A stretch of DNA of 64,000 bases from Betaproteobacteria bacterium (GCA_004293675.1 READ01000013.1:62001-126000); one strand, 5' to 3'. Positions 42,957 through 52,236 are shown, counted from the first letter of the stretch. Made by a program: numbers and translations. Notes: generated by a model from the sequence alone, not told the origin.

Positions 42957-43078
42957 CCTAGCTTCTTCTATCAATGCCTTATCAATATTGGGCTTGACGT
43001 AATTTCTAATGCACATCAAATACGTCAATAACTGGCCGGGAAGCCTTATTAATTAAAGCGTATGTAGTCAAAGTCAAC
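42957..43078. repeat. 122-bp palindromic intergenic element, copy 7
   Basis: CCTA at 42957-42960, left arm TGCC at 42975-42978, right arm GCC, TTATTAATTAA, AGCG at 43057-43060. The final 30 bases (from 43049) are the last codons of boxB, so the right arm and edge are partly coding. It fills the whole boxB-boxA gap. Confidence 0.8.
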
Positions 43079-44482
43079 CGGATTTCGATTGATACCCATT
43101 GCGGGTGGTGCAATCCAGTTGGCGAATTTTCCAGCATCAACGACGCGCCCCATCAAGCTTGCAACAAATGCGCGATCTGCGTCGGTGGCGAGCCATTCGT
43201 TCTTCATCGCATTCCATTCTGCGTCGCTGACCACGCGGCCATCGGGCGACACTTTAATGCCCGAGAGCGCGCCGATTTGCCGATGAAACGCCTTGTGTGG
43301 CGCTTTCAGGCGATGCGGCAAGCCATTTTTTTCGAGCACTTTGTTCCAGCGCTCAACCCCGGCGATGGAATCTTTGATGTAGTCATCGCGAAGCACTTCG
43401 TTCAACGCATTCAACATCGGCACTTGTTTCTCTACGAGCTGACCATCGCGCGCTTCAAGCACGGGGTAGGTTTGGCCCCGCAGCTGATGGTCATCAGTGC
43501 GCTTGCCTTCCTCATAGCGGCCCTTGAGTCCGGAGCTGTAGAACGTCGCAGCGTTGCTCGATTCATCAGCGCCAAACAAATCAATCGTCACGCTAAAGTG
43601 GAAGTTCAAATAGCGCTGAATCGTTGGCAGATCGATCACGCCCGCCGCGCGGATTTTTGTGACGTCATCGGTCTTTAATTCATTCATCACTTGGCAGGTA
43701 CGCGCGAGCACGCGGCTCACACCCGATTCCCCCACGAACATGTGATGCGCCTCTTCGGTGAGCATGAATTTCGTGGTGCGGGCGAGCGGCTCAAACGCGC
43801 TCTCAGCCAATGCGCAGAGCTGAAATTTTCCGTCGCGGTCTGTGAAATACGTGAACATGAAAAACGCCAGCCAATCGGGTGTCGCTTCGTTAAACGCGCC
43901 CAAAATTCGCGGGTTGTTTTCGTCACCGCTTCGACGCTCGAGGAGCGCTTCGCCTTCTTCGCGACCATCGCGACCGAAGTGTTTGTGCAGCAGGTACACC
44001 ATCGCCCACAGATGACGGCCCTCTTCGACGTTGATCTGATACAGGTTTCGGAGGTCGTACATCGACGGCGCAGTCAAACCCAGATGACGTTGCTGCTCAA
44101 CCGAGGCGGGCTCCGTGTCGCCCTGCGTGACGATGATGCGGCGCAAGTTTGCGCGGTATTCACCGGGCACATCGTTCCACGCGTCTTCACCTTTGTGATC
44201 ACCGAAATGAATCTTGCGATTTTCAGTCGTTGGGTTAAGGAAAATACCCCAACGATAGTCGCGCATTTTGACGTGACCAAACTGCGCCCAACCCTGTGGA
44301 TCAACGCTCGTGGCGGTGCGCAAATACACCTCTGAATCCGTGGAATCGACTGGGCCAATTTCGTCCCACCAATTCACGAAATTGGGCTGCCATTGCTCGA
44401 GCGCGCGCTTGAGCGTACGGTCCTCGGACAGGTTAACGTTGTTGGGGATTTTTTCGCTGTAGTTGATGGCTGACATATTCAT
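43049..44482 (-). CDS. boxB: Benzoyl-CoA 2,3-epoxidase oxygenase subunit BoxB
   Basis: 477 residues, a diiron class I oxygenase. Ligand-bearing helices include NVEEGRHLWAMVYLL and MLTEEAHHMFVG. Forms 2,3-epoxybenzoyl-CoA using O2 and electrons from BoxA. Start is ATG at 44482 or the second Met at 44476. The C-terminus FDYIRFN runs into the adjoining 122-bp element. Confidence 0.96.
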   Translation of the reverse strand: MNMSAINYSEKIPNNVNLSEDRTLKRALEQWQPNFVNWWDEIGPVDSTDSEVYLRTATSVDPQGWAQFGHVKMRDYRWGIFLNPTTENRKIHFGDHKGEDAWNDVPGEYRANLRRIIVTQGDTEPASVEQQRHLGLTAPSMYDLRNLYQINVEEGRHLWAMVYLLHKHFGRDGREEGEALLERRSGDENNPRILGAFNEATPDWLAFFMFTYFTDRDGKFQLCALAESAFEPLARTTKFMLTEEAHHMFVGESGVSRVLARTCQVMNELKTDDVTKIRAAGVIDLPTIQRYLNFHFSVTIDLFGADESSNAATFYSSGLKGRYEEGKRTDDHQLRGQTYPVLEARDGQLVEKQVPMLNALNEVLRDDYIKDSIAGVERWNKVLEKNGLPHRLKAPHKAFHRQIGALSGIKVSPDGRVVSDAEWNAMKNEWLATDADRAFVASLMGRVVDAGKFANWIAPPAMGINRNPVDFDYIRFN

Positions 44483-44561
44483 TGACTCCGAAGATTAACT
44501 TTATCTTGTCGGGGGGGTTTGGTTGCGACACGCCGACTGCATTCGTGTCGCACAACACTTT

Positions 44562-44667
44562 TTTCGACGCAGATTTACGCAGATTCAAAAAAGGATTACC
44601 GCAGATTTTTTGTTCTTCTCTGTCTGCGGCAATCTGCGAGAAATCAGCGCTAATCTGCGTCAAAGAT
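44562..44667. repeat. 'ATCTGCGTCAAA' dispersed family, copy 2
   Basis: TTTTTCGACGCAGATTTACG, then inner TACCGCAGATTTTTTG and CTGCGGCAATCTGCGAGAAA, ending GCTAATCTGCGTCAAAGATT. Arms of several ATCTGCG units in both orientations can pair. Lies in the boxC-boxB gap. Confidence 0.75.
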
Positions 44668-44669
44668 TT

Positions 44670-46328
44670 TTAGACGCGATTCCAATCAAAGGCCGCTTTA
44701 TCGCCTTTGCCGTAAACCTTCAACGCGCCCTTTTCGCCCACCGCATTGGGCCGCTGGAAAATCCAGTTTTGCCATGCGGTCAAGCGACCGAACACGCGGG
44801 TGAACATGTTTTCTACGCCGTTGAAGCGAAGGTTCGCTTCCATGCCGGTGAGCGCATCGGGGTTCATGGCAACGCGCTCTTCTATGGCGATGCGGGTTTC
44901 GTCTGCCCAATCAATGTCATCAGGATTGCTGGTGACCAAGCCCAAAGCAAATGCGGCGTCGGCGTCGAGCGCGCGACCCGCTGCATCTCGAAGCGCGTTC
45001 ATCGCGGGCGCTTCGGCGTAGAAGCGTCGCTCTAAGCGGCTCTGCTCGGTGACCATTGGGTAGAGTCCGAAATTAGTGTCTGACACCGTAATTTTCGGCG
45101 CGCGCGTTTCATCGTCTGGCAGCGCGAGGTGATAGATGCGATCACAGGCCAGCGCCAATTCCAGAAACGTTCCTGCAAAACACGAATTAGTTTCAACCAA
45201 TGCAAACAAACTTCGCGACGACACATCCAAGCGGCTAAAGGTGCGACGCAGCAAGCCGATGGTTTCGCGCACCAGCCAATGATCCTTTTTGGCCATCAGC
45301 GTGGCATCCATCGCCAATACATCGGCGGCGCTGCCTTCGGTTTTGATGAGCCACAACCCGATATCTAGCTCGTTCGTACGCATCGACAAAATCGCGTCTT
45401 CGAGCTCGCGCGCCAAGGCCAGCGGGTACCAGCTCGCGCCCAACGCCTCGATGGCGGTAACGTCAGTCGGTTGAGCACCGCTTGGTGCCTTAACGATAAA
45501 CGTTGCAACACGCTTTGCGCGATCGATCTCAACGGTGACGTTAGCGTAGCGAAGCGCGGATTCCTCGATGCTGCGCAAAATCGGCGTGAGCAGCGCGCCT
45601 TTGCCGTTGCTGGGCCGGTCGCTCTTTTCGGCCAGAGCCAGTGCGCGCGCCTTAACCTTGGCGCCCCAATCGCTCGCCTTAATCACATCGTCGACCAAGC
45701 GCCATTCCTTGGCTTTTTTGCCACGCACGCCTTCAGTCACGGTGCAGAAAATGTCGGCCAAATCGTGGCGCAATTTGCGCTTATCGGTCACGCGTGTGAG
45801 GCCACCTGTTCCGGGCAACACACCGAGCAGCGGCACTTCGGGCAAGCTCACGGCACTGGATCGATCATCGATCAACAAAATTTCATCGCAGGCGAGAGCG
45901 AGCTCATAGCCGCCGCCTGCGCACGCGCCGTTGACCGCCGCCAAAAACTTGAGCCCGCTGTGCTTGGATGAATCTTCAAAACCGTTTCGCGTTTCGTTGG
46001 TGAATTTGCAAAAGTTCACCTTCCAACCGTGCGACGAAACACCCAGCATAAAAATATTGGCACCCGAGCAAAACACCTTGTCTTTGAGCGAGGTCAAAAC
46101 CACCGTGCGCACCTCGGGATGCTCGAAGCGAATTCGATTGATCGCATCGTTTAGTTCGACGTCAACGCCCAGGTCGTAGCTATTGAGCTTCAGTTTGTAG
46201 CCGGGGCGAAGGCCGCCGTTTTCATCGAAGTTCGCCGCGAGGGTGGCAATTGGGCCGTCAAAGCTGAGCGACCAGTGTTTGTATTGGCTTGGACTCGTTT
46301 GGTAATCAACGCGCTCGGCTGAGGACAT
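44670..46328 (-). CDS. boxC: Benzoyl-CoA-dihydrodiol lyase BoxC
   Basis: 552 residues from the ATG at 46328, which follows AGGAGAACCGTC; an upstream in-frame start would add 14. Two crotonase-like halves: the first with LNGACAGGGYELALACDEIL-type oxyanion pocket (NGACAGGGYELA), the second with ETNSCFAGTFLELALA. Opens the ring of dihydrodiol benzoyl-CoA to 3,4-dehydroadipyl-CoA semialdehyde and releases formate. Confidence 0.96.
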   Translation of the reverse strand: MSSAERVDYQTSPSQYKHWSLSFDGPIATLAANFDENGGLRPGYKLKLNSYDLGVDVELNDAINRIRFEHPEVRTVVLTSLKDKVFCSGANIFMLGVSSHGWKVNFCKFTNETRNGFEDSSKHSGLKFLAAVNGACAGGGYELALACDEILLIDDRSSAVSLPEVPLLGVLPGTGGLTRVTDKRKLRHDLADIFCTVTEGVRGKKAKEWRLVDDVIKASDWGAKVKARALALAEKSDRPSNGKGALLTPILRSIEESALRYANVTVEIDRAKRVATFIVKAPSGAQPTDVTAIEALGASWYPLALARELEDAILSMRTNELDIGLWLIKTEGSAADVLAMDATLMAKKDHWLVRETIGLLRRTFSRLDVSSRSLFALVETNSCFAGTFLELALACDRIYHLALPDDETRAPKITVSDTNFGLYPMVTEQSRLERRFYAEAPAMNALRDAAGRALDADAAFALGLVTSNPDDIDWADETRIAIEERVAMNPDALTGMEANLRFNGVENMFTRVFGRLTAWQNWIFQRPNAVGEKGALKVYGKGDKAAFDWNRV

Positions 46329-46348
46329 GACGGTTCTCCTTGAATTTG

Positions 46349-46386
46349 TGCACTTCGTTGCAAGTTGCATTAAGAATTAAAATGCA
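46349..46386 (-). promoter_or_regulatory. TGCA box cluster upstream of boxC, candidate BoxR operator
   Basis: TGCA at 46349, 46359, 46366 and 46383, spaced 6, 3 and 13 bases apart; the 13-base gap holds a -10-like TTTAAT/TCTTAAT on the minus strand. BzdR, a relative of BoxR, binds TGCA repeats. Assignment to BoxR is inferred. Confidence 0.5.
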
Positions 46387-46459
46387 TCAAACAGAGGCGG
46401 CTTGACTGAATAATAATTCATCTCGCGTTGATGTCAAGGGGTTCGTTCCAAGTTTTTGC

Positions 46460-47365
46460 CTAATGAATTGCAAGCGCAGATTCAACAATACGACTCAAAG
46501 CGTCAAGGCCATATGAAATGGGGCCTTCGCTTGTATTTACCGAATAATCGGCTTTCGAGTAAAACGCCTTGCGCCCCTCAATAATGCTCTTCAAATCCTC
46601 CATAGCCTCTTTGCTGGCGGCCATGGGGCGCAGATCGCCTTGTTCGCGAACCCGGCGCATGTGATGTTCGGGCGTGGCCTGCAACCAAATTGTCGTGCAG
46701 CGCGACAGGAGCAGATTGAAAGACTGCGTGTCGGACACCAAGCCGCCGGGTGTGGCGATCACCGCCTCTTCGTGCGCGGCGATGGCTTGTTCCAGCGCGC
46801 GCCGTTCGTAGCGGCGATACGCATTCATGCCGTACAGCCCTTGAATTTCGTGCGCCGGACAACCGGCGAGCGCTTCGATATCGCGCCCTAGCTCAACGAA
46901 CGGATAACCCAATTTCTGAGCCAACATCAAACCGAGTGAGGACTTACCTGCGCCGCGCAGACCAATTAGCGCGATGCGGCGATCCTTGGCGGTCTCAATG
47001 GCAGCGCTGCCGCTCAATCCACTCAGGTGCTGACGAACGCTTTTGAGCGTCGCGTCGTCGCAGCGCTCCAGCTCCGCGCGAAGCATCAACCATTCGGGCG
47101 TGGCCGTCGTGAAATCGCCGAGCAACTCAGCCAAACTGGTCCGCAGCGCATTGGCAATTTGCAGCAACACCATGACCGACGCGTTGCCAATGCCGTACTC
47201 CAAGTTCGCCAGGTAGCGCTCAGACACATCGGCCTCTTTGGCCAGCGCCTTTCGGGTCAAGCCACGCTGAGCGCGCAGCTTTTTGAGGCGCTCCCCGAGT
47301 GCGATTAGAAAGGCATGGCGTGTTTCCTGGGGTGTCTGCGCCACGTCGGGTGTGTCGTTGCTCAT
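46460..47365 (-). CDS. boxR: Benzoyl-CoA-responsive regulator BoxR (HTH plus shikimate-kinase-like domain)
   Basis: 301 residues from the ATG at 47365 (MSNDT); an ATG at 47380 is possible. Residues about 20-80 form an XRE helix-turn-helix (RGLTRKALAKEADVSERYL), followed by a shikimate-kinase-like domain with P-loop GLRGAGKSS. BzdR/BoxR proteins use the kinase-like domain to bind benzoyl-CoA, which releases repression. Placed between boxC and the divergent benzoate ligase gene. Confidence 0.92.
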   Translation of the reverse strand: MSNDTPDVAQTPQETRHAFLIALGERLKKLRAQRGLTRKALAKEADVSERYLANLEYGIGNASVMVLLQIANALRTSLAELLGDFTTATPEWLMLRAELERCDDATLKSVRQHLSGLSGSAAIETAKDRRIALIGLRGAGKSSLGLMLAQKLGYPFVELGRDIEALAGCPAHEIQGLYGMNAYRRYERRALEQAIAAHEEAVIATPGGLVSDTQSFNLLLSRCTTIWLQATPEHHMRRVREQGDLRPMAASKEAMEDLKSIIEGRKAFYSKADYSVNTSEGPISYGLDALSRIVESALAIH

Positions 47366-47433
47366 AGCGAGGGGCTTCATAAAGTGAAATATAGTGCTTG
47401 ACGACGGAAGTTTAGGTACATAGACTCGTGCGA

Positions 47434-47447
47434 TGCATCATATTGCA
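47434..47447 (+). promoter_or_regulatory. TGCA-N6-TGCA box upstream of bclA, candidate BoxR operator
   Basis: TGCATCATATTGCA: two TGCA at 47434-47437 and 47444-47447 with a 6-base spacer containing CATAT, which could be part of a -10. It is 47 bp before the bclA start in the boxR-bclA divergent region. Confidence 0.5.
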
Positions 47448-47493
47448 TACGCGGCAGTTCCACAACAACAAGCCGCGAACCAGGAGAGACGGA

Positions 47494-49092
47494 ATGAACC
47501 ACACACGCGCTGTCACTACGCCACCGGAACGTTTCAATTTCGCGCAACACCTGATCTCGCTCAACGCAGCGCGCGGTGCGAAGATCGCGTTCATCGACGA
47601 TCAAGGCGCACTAAGCTACGCCGAGCTGGCAACGCGCATCCGCGCATTCGCGGGCGCGCTCGTGCAAGCCGGCGTGCGACGCGAAGAACGCGTGCTGCTG
47701 TTGATGCACGATTGCAACGATTGGCCGGTCGCGTTTCTGGGTGCGATGTATGCGGGCGTAGTTCCGGTCGCAGTCAATACCTTGCTCACCGTCGACGATT
47801 ACGCCTACATGTTGCAGCACTCGCGTGCGCAGGCAGCCATCGTTTCAGCGGCCTTGCTTCCGAGTTTGCAGTCGGCGATGGACATCGCGAGCAAGCAAAG
47901 GGGTTGCGAAGTCAAATCAATTTTTGTCTCAAACGCACAAAGCGCGTCTGGTGCACTGCCGTCAAATGCGACAAGTTTCGTCGACGTAATTTCAAGCGCA
48001 ATCCCGCTTGCTGAAGCCGTCGATACATCGGCCAACGATCCGGGATTTTGGCTTTATTCATCCGGTTCAACCGGACGACCGAAGGGCACGGTGCACACCC
48101 ACGCCAACCCGTTTTGGACGGCTGAGCTCTATGGCAAAGCTGTGTTGCAATTGCGCGAAAACGATGTGTGCTTTTCTGCAGCGAAACTTTTCTTCGCCTA
48201 CGGTTTGGGCAATGGCCTCAGCTTCCCGTTGACAGTCGGCGCGACAACGATTTTGATGGCCGAGCGACCCACGCCCGATGCGGTATTCAAGCGCTGGCGC
48301 GGCGACATCGGCAACACAAAGCCAAGCATTTTCTTCGGCGCGCCGACCGGGTTCGCCGGCATGCTGGCTGCGCCCAATTTACCTTTGAGCAAGGACGTTG
48401 CGCTGCGGCTGTGTTCCTCCGCGGGTGAAGCACTGCCCGCCGACCTCGGCGAGCGTTTCAGCCAACACATCGGCGTTGAAATCATCGACGGCATCGGCTC
48501 GACCGAAATGCTGCACATCTTTTTATCCAACGTTCCCGGCAAAGTTCGCTACGGCACCACAGGCTTTCCAGTGCCGGGCTACGACATCGAATTGCGAAGC
48601 GAGAGTGGTGGCGCAGTGCCCGACGGCGAACCGGGTGATCTATACATTCGCGGCGAAAGCGCAGCGCTGTGCTACTGGGGCAATCGCGAAAAATCACGCG
48701 AAACATTTCAAGGCGCGTGGACGAAAAGCGGCGACAAATATGTGAAGAACGCCGACGGCACGTACACCTATTCCGGTCGCAGCGACGACATGCTCAAAGT
48801 CAGCGGTATTTACGTCTCGCCGTTCGAAGTCGAATCGACGCTGATGCAACACGACGCAGTCTTAGAGGCCGCAGTGATTGGCGTTTTAGATGCCGAAGGA
48901 CTCACCAAAACCAAAGCCTTCGTCGTGCTCAAACCGGGTAAACAAGCAAGCGACAGCGAACTCAAAGCGTTCGTGAAAGACAAACTCGCGCCCTACAAAT
49001 ACCCACGCAGCATCGAATTCGTGAATGAGTTGCCGAAGACGGCGACGGGGAAAATTCAACGGTTTAAGCTGCGCGAGCGAGAGAAGGACTAG
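47494..49092 (+). CDS. Benzoate-CoA ligase
   Basis: 532 residues from the ATG at 47494 behind AGGAGAGACGG. ANL-family signatures: YSSGSTGRPKGTVH (AMP/phosphate loop), DGIGSTEMLHIF, SGRSDDMLKVSG hinge and PKTATGKIQR with the C-terminal catalytic Lys. Activates benzoate to benzoyl-CoA and feeds the adjacent box pathway (bclA/badA-type). Confidence 0.93.
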   Translation: MNHTRAVTTPPERFNFAQHLISLNAARGAKIAFIDDQGALSYAELATRIRAFAGALVQAGVRREERVLLLMHDCNDWPVAFLGAMYAGVVPVAVNTLLTVDDYAYMLQHSRAQAAIVSAALLPSLQSAMDIASKQRGCEVKSIFVSNAQSASGALPSNATSFVDVISSAIPLAEAVDTSANDPGFWLYSSGSTGRPKGTVHTHANPFWTAELYGKAVLQLRENDVCFSAAKLFFAYGLGNGLSFPLTVGATTILMAERPTPDAVFKRWRGDIGNTKPSIFFGAPTGFAGMLAAPNLPLSKDVALRLCSSAGEALPADLGERFSQHIGVEIIDGIGSTEMLHIFLSNVPGKVRYGTTGFPVPGYDIELRSESGGAVPDGEPGDLYIRGESAALCYWGNREKSRETFQGAWTKSGDKYVKNADGTYTYSGRSDDMLKVSGIYVSPFEVESTLMQHDAVLEAAVIGVLDAEGLTKTKAFVVLKPGKQASDSELKAFVKDKLAPYKYPRSIEFVNELPKTATGKIQRFKLREREKD

Positions 49093-49192
49093 CCACAATT
49101 AGCGACGTGCCCTGGGCTGAACCATCCGGTCTTGCACGTTCGTTCCTACGGTACTAGCCAACACTAACGTCCGCAAACGCCGTCAATGCGGA

Positions 49193-49771
49193 TCACTTTT
49201 CTTTCCCCTCTTCGATGTCAACCGCCAACCCCAGAAGCTGCTGGTGATAGCGTTGCAATCGCTCGAAGTGTGCCTGTATTGCGCCGGCGATCTCCTTCGA
49301 ATTCTTGACCGCAAGAAAGTGGCTAACAATTTGCGAGTAATGCTCGGCCTGTCGCGGCAGGCGCAGCGCAGGGTCAAGCTTCTCCGCGATCTCTGCATCC
49401 GACATAACTTGGACGACTTGCGCTGGCTTGGGTGGCCTAATTTTCTTAGCGAGCTTCGGCGGAATCTTGCCGTTCATCAACGCCGATTTTGGGTGAAACG
49501 CATGAAACAGCGATGCTTCGACCGAGGCAATGTCGTCCCTGTTCGTCACTGGAAATGCCCAAACGAACGCAATTTCCCACACGTCGATTTGTCGATTCGC
49601 AATAATGTCGGAGCGAGCCGACGTCAGGTGGCGATTGACGCGCGCGCGAATTCCGTCTGTCGACTGCCCAACATAGACCGGAACACCATTCAAATCGCAA
49701 AGCACATAACAACCGATATCGTTCAAAAGCGTTCTTACCGCCTTGCGGCGAAACGCAATGTCGATTGCCAT
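49193..49771 (-). CDS. GIY-YIG nuclease, likely restriction enzyme of a type II R-M system
   Basis: 192 residues. GIY-YIG core in GCYVLCDLNGVPVYVGQST (GxY...YVG) with Arg in RVNRHL; conserved Glu in ASVEASLFHAFHP. Begins 10 bp after the cytosine methyltransferase frame ends, the classic restriction-modification order. Its intactness next to a broken methyltransferase is notable. A non-restriction GIY-YIG nuclease is the alternative. Confidence 0.72.
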   Translation of the reverse strand: MAIDIAFRRKAVRTLLNDIGCYVLCDLNGVPVYVGQSTDGIRARVNRHLTSARSDIIANRQIDVWEIAFVWAFPVTNRDDIASVEASLFHAFHPKSALMNGKIPPKLAKKIRPPKPAQVVQVMSDAEIAEKLDPALRLPRQAEHYSQIVSHFLAVKNSKEIAGAIQAHFERLQRYHQQLLGLAVDIEEGKEK

Positions 49772-49781
49772 CCTTCAGCTC

Positions 49782-50962
49782 CTATGCAACAGCAGGCGTC
49801 GGTTCAGCCTGCCTTTGGGCTTCGACAATCGGCTCAAGTAAGCATCGAGCAAGATGTCGAACAACATCGACGCACACCCCGTCGCCAGCGACCTGGTAGG
49901 CGTCGTTGTAACGCAGGGGCAGCCGATAACTGTCCGGCAATCCCATCAATCTCGCCGCCTCTCGAGGCGACAGGAGTCGCGATCTCACGCGGGACCCCTC
50001 AACGACGAGAATTGTTTGACGGCTTGAGCCGCCGCCGGGGGTTCGAAGACATCCAGCGATGCCATCAAAGCGTACTTCGGCGCGTTGTTTTTTTGCCCTT
50101 GATCGTCAATTCGCGTGCGCTTGTAAAGGCATCCCACTACTCGCTTGCGCGACTGCTGTGCCTCCAGGACTTTTGACTTATGCAGCGGACTCATCAAACT
50201 GAGCAGCTTGGCGGTCTCTTCATCGGAGTTCCACGCGACGCCCGTGGGGGATTCTTCTATCAAATCAGTCAGCGTCTTGGCGCGCGACGACGGAAGTGGA
50301 AATTTCCACCAGAGCCATTGTTGTTTTGCGTGACTAGAAAGTTTTTTTTGTACTTCGACCAATGCGCTCGGGTGCAAATCTGCACTCGGCATTTCGTCGA
50401 TAAGCTCGTGCGGGATATCGACTGACGAATCGATGGCAATAAAGAAGACACGCTGCCTGCTCTGAGGGACAAAGCGCGACGCATCCAAAATGACCGCACC
50501 AAATCGATACTGCGAGCCGGAAAATGCAGCGCAAACGGACAAAAAGTCTTTTCCAGCGCGCGAGGTGAGTAATCCGTAAACGTTCTCCAAAACAATGATT
50601 CTTGGCGCACGGCTCGCCGCTTTCAACCCGCGCATCAGCGCCCAAAAAGGCCAGAACGTTCCCGAACGCGTTTGCACGGATGACGACGCATCGCCCAATC
50701 CGAGATAGTCGCCCGCCAGCGATAAGTCTTGGCAAGGAAATGACGCCCACGCTAAATCTGCGTGACCGGGGAGCTGCGACGGACGAACGTTTGCTACATC
50801 ATCGCAAATAAGATGCTCATCGCCCCAATTGGCTGCGTACGTCGCCGCCTTCATCCTGTCGAAATCATTGGCGAAAACACATCGCCACCCGTCCCCAAGG
50901 CCGGCGCGAGCCATGCCGCCGCCCGCGAAGAATTCGAAATATGTCTGGGGTGATTTTTTCAT
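49782..50962 (-). pseudogene. C5-cytosine DNA methyltransferase with a -1 frameshift
   Basis: The first 325 residues (to 49985) have motif I FFAGGGMARAGLG, catalytic SFPCQDLSL, ENVYG and QSRQRVFF, then shift at a five-base G/C run (50037-50041; CCCCC in the coding sense). Restoring one C reads on as PGGGSSRQTILVVEGSRV through PREAARLMGLPDSY and AGDGVCVDVVRHLA (motifs IX-X) to 49782, about 393 residues in all. Either a decayed/phase-variable gene or a sequence error. Upstream of the GIY-YIG nuclease. Confidence 0.8.
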
Positions 50963-50976
50963 TTAGGCAGGTCGTA

Positions 50977-51022
50977 GATGCACTAGGTAGGCTTCGTCGA
51001 GACGAAGCCCACCAAGTGCATC
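50977..51022. repeat. 46-bp near-perfect palindrome
   Basis: GATGCACTAGGTAGGCTTCG is mirrored by CGAAGCCCACCAAGTGCATC with two mismatches. Lies just upstream of the methyltransferase start; a possible bidirectional terminator or small repeat element. Confidence 0.6.
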
Positions 51023-51187
51023 GCTATGAGATAACCATGCCCGAATCCTATCAGAATAGCTGATAATGCATCCAGTGAATTGGCTGGACTGAAGCTCGAA
51101 ACCCAGCTCGCCGGTCTCCACGTCAACACGAAGCTGGGTTTATCAGCACAGCCTAAACCGACTGCTCGCATCTCGCCGAAACCCATC

Positions 51188-51219
51188 CCCCTCCTAACCT
51201 CCCCTTTGAAGGGGGAGGA
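51188..51219. repeat. CCCTCC/GGGAGG short inverted repeat, fragment
   Basis: CCCCTCCTAACCTCCCCTTT then GAAGGGGGAGG, a fragment of the G-rich repeat at 24171 and 56255. It is adjacent to the 3' end of the Bug pseudogene and could serve as its terminator. Confidence 0.5.
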
Positions 51220-51228
51220 ACATGCCTG

Positions 51229-52236
51229 TTACTGCGCCTGTAAGTTAATCGATTTCGCCATCGCTGCACCCGATACGATTTCCTTTTTGTAGAACGCGTC
51301 TAGCTGGGCTAAGGTCATCGGTTCGGCGATGACGGAGCCTGCGGTTTCGATCGTCTTGCGCGTTTCGGGATTTCCGAGCGCGGTGTACACCGCTTTGTGA
51401 ATTGCTGCGATTTGCGCATCGGGTGTTTTCGCAGCAACTTGCACGCCGATCCAAATGCTGAATTGGTAGTCTTCGAAGCCTTTAGTGTTTTTCGCGGGTG
51501 GAAGTTTCGGCAGCGTTGGGATCGATTGTGCCGAGGCGACGGCGAGCAGTTTGATATTGCCTTTTTCCGCAGCGCCGAGCACGGGGCCGATAAGTGGAAC
51601 GACTGCGAAATCGATGGTGCCGCCCATCAAATCCTTCAAGTAAGGCGCGAGACCGTTGTACGGTGCGTGCAAGCCCTTTGCGCCCACGTTTTGCAGTGCT
51701 TTTTCAGCCATCAGGTGATAGAGCGAGCCGACGCCGGTTGAGCCAAACGAGAGCGGTTTGTCGGCCTTCTTCGCGAAGGCAACGAATTCGTCGAGCGTGT
51801 TCACCGGCAAATCTTTGCGCACAGCAATACCAATCGGCGTGTGGCCGACGAGTGCGGCCATCTTCACATCGTCGGGCTTGTTTTTCGCGGCCGCAACACC
51901 GAGCGGTGTGTAAATCAATTCCAGCGGCGATCCGGCGAGCACGGTGTAGCCATCCGGCGCAGCGTTAGCGGCTTTCAACACGCCGAGCTAGCCGCCCACA
52001 CCGACGACGTTTTCAACGATGATGGTTTGACCGAGTGCATCTTGCATGCCCTTGGCAACGAGGCGACCGATCACGTCGGAGCCGCCGCCTGCGGGGAATG
52101 CAACGATCATCGATAGCGGTTTGCTGGGAAAGTTTTGTGCGGTGGCGGTGGCGGTGGCGGTGGCGGTGGCGGCAACGGCACTCAGTGTGAGCGCTCCGAT
52201 GCAATGGGCGATACGTTTGAATAGCAGTGATTTCAT
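51229..52236 (-). pseudogene. Bug/TctC-family binding protein with an in-frame TAG
   Basis: One continuous frame from the ATG at 52236 to 51229 (about 335 residues) interrupted by a TAG at 51985-51987. Before the stop: signal peptide, FPSKPLSMIVAFPAGGGSD and VVGVGG; after it: LGVLKAANAAPDGYTVLAGS, i.e. the normal Bug continuation (G-G-x-L-G). A single substitution would restore it. The signal peptide also holds an Ala-Thr hexanucleotide repeat. Likely inactive, or the base is miscalled. Confidence 0.85.
52141..52170. repeat. Hexanucleotide (GGTGGC)5 microsatellite in a signal peptide
   Basis: Five perfect GGTGGC copies encode alternating Ala-Thr in the minus-strand signal peptide. Repeat number could change by slippage without shifting frame because the unit is 6 bp. 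Confidence 0.9.

Noticed and set aside
49193-50962. Programmed frameshift to explain the split methyltransferase
   Set aside because: A plain C run with no slippery heptamer or clear pseudoknot; loss of one base is simpler.
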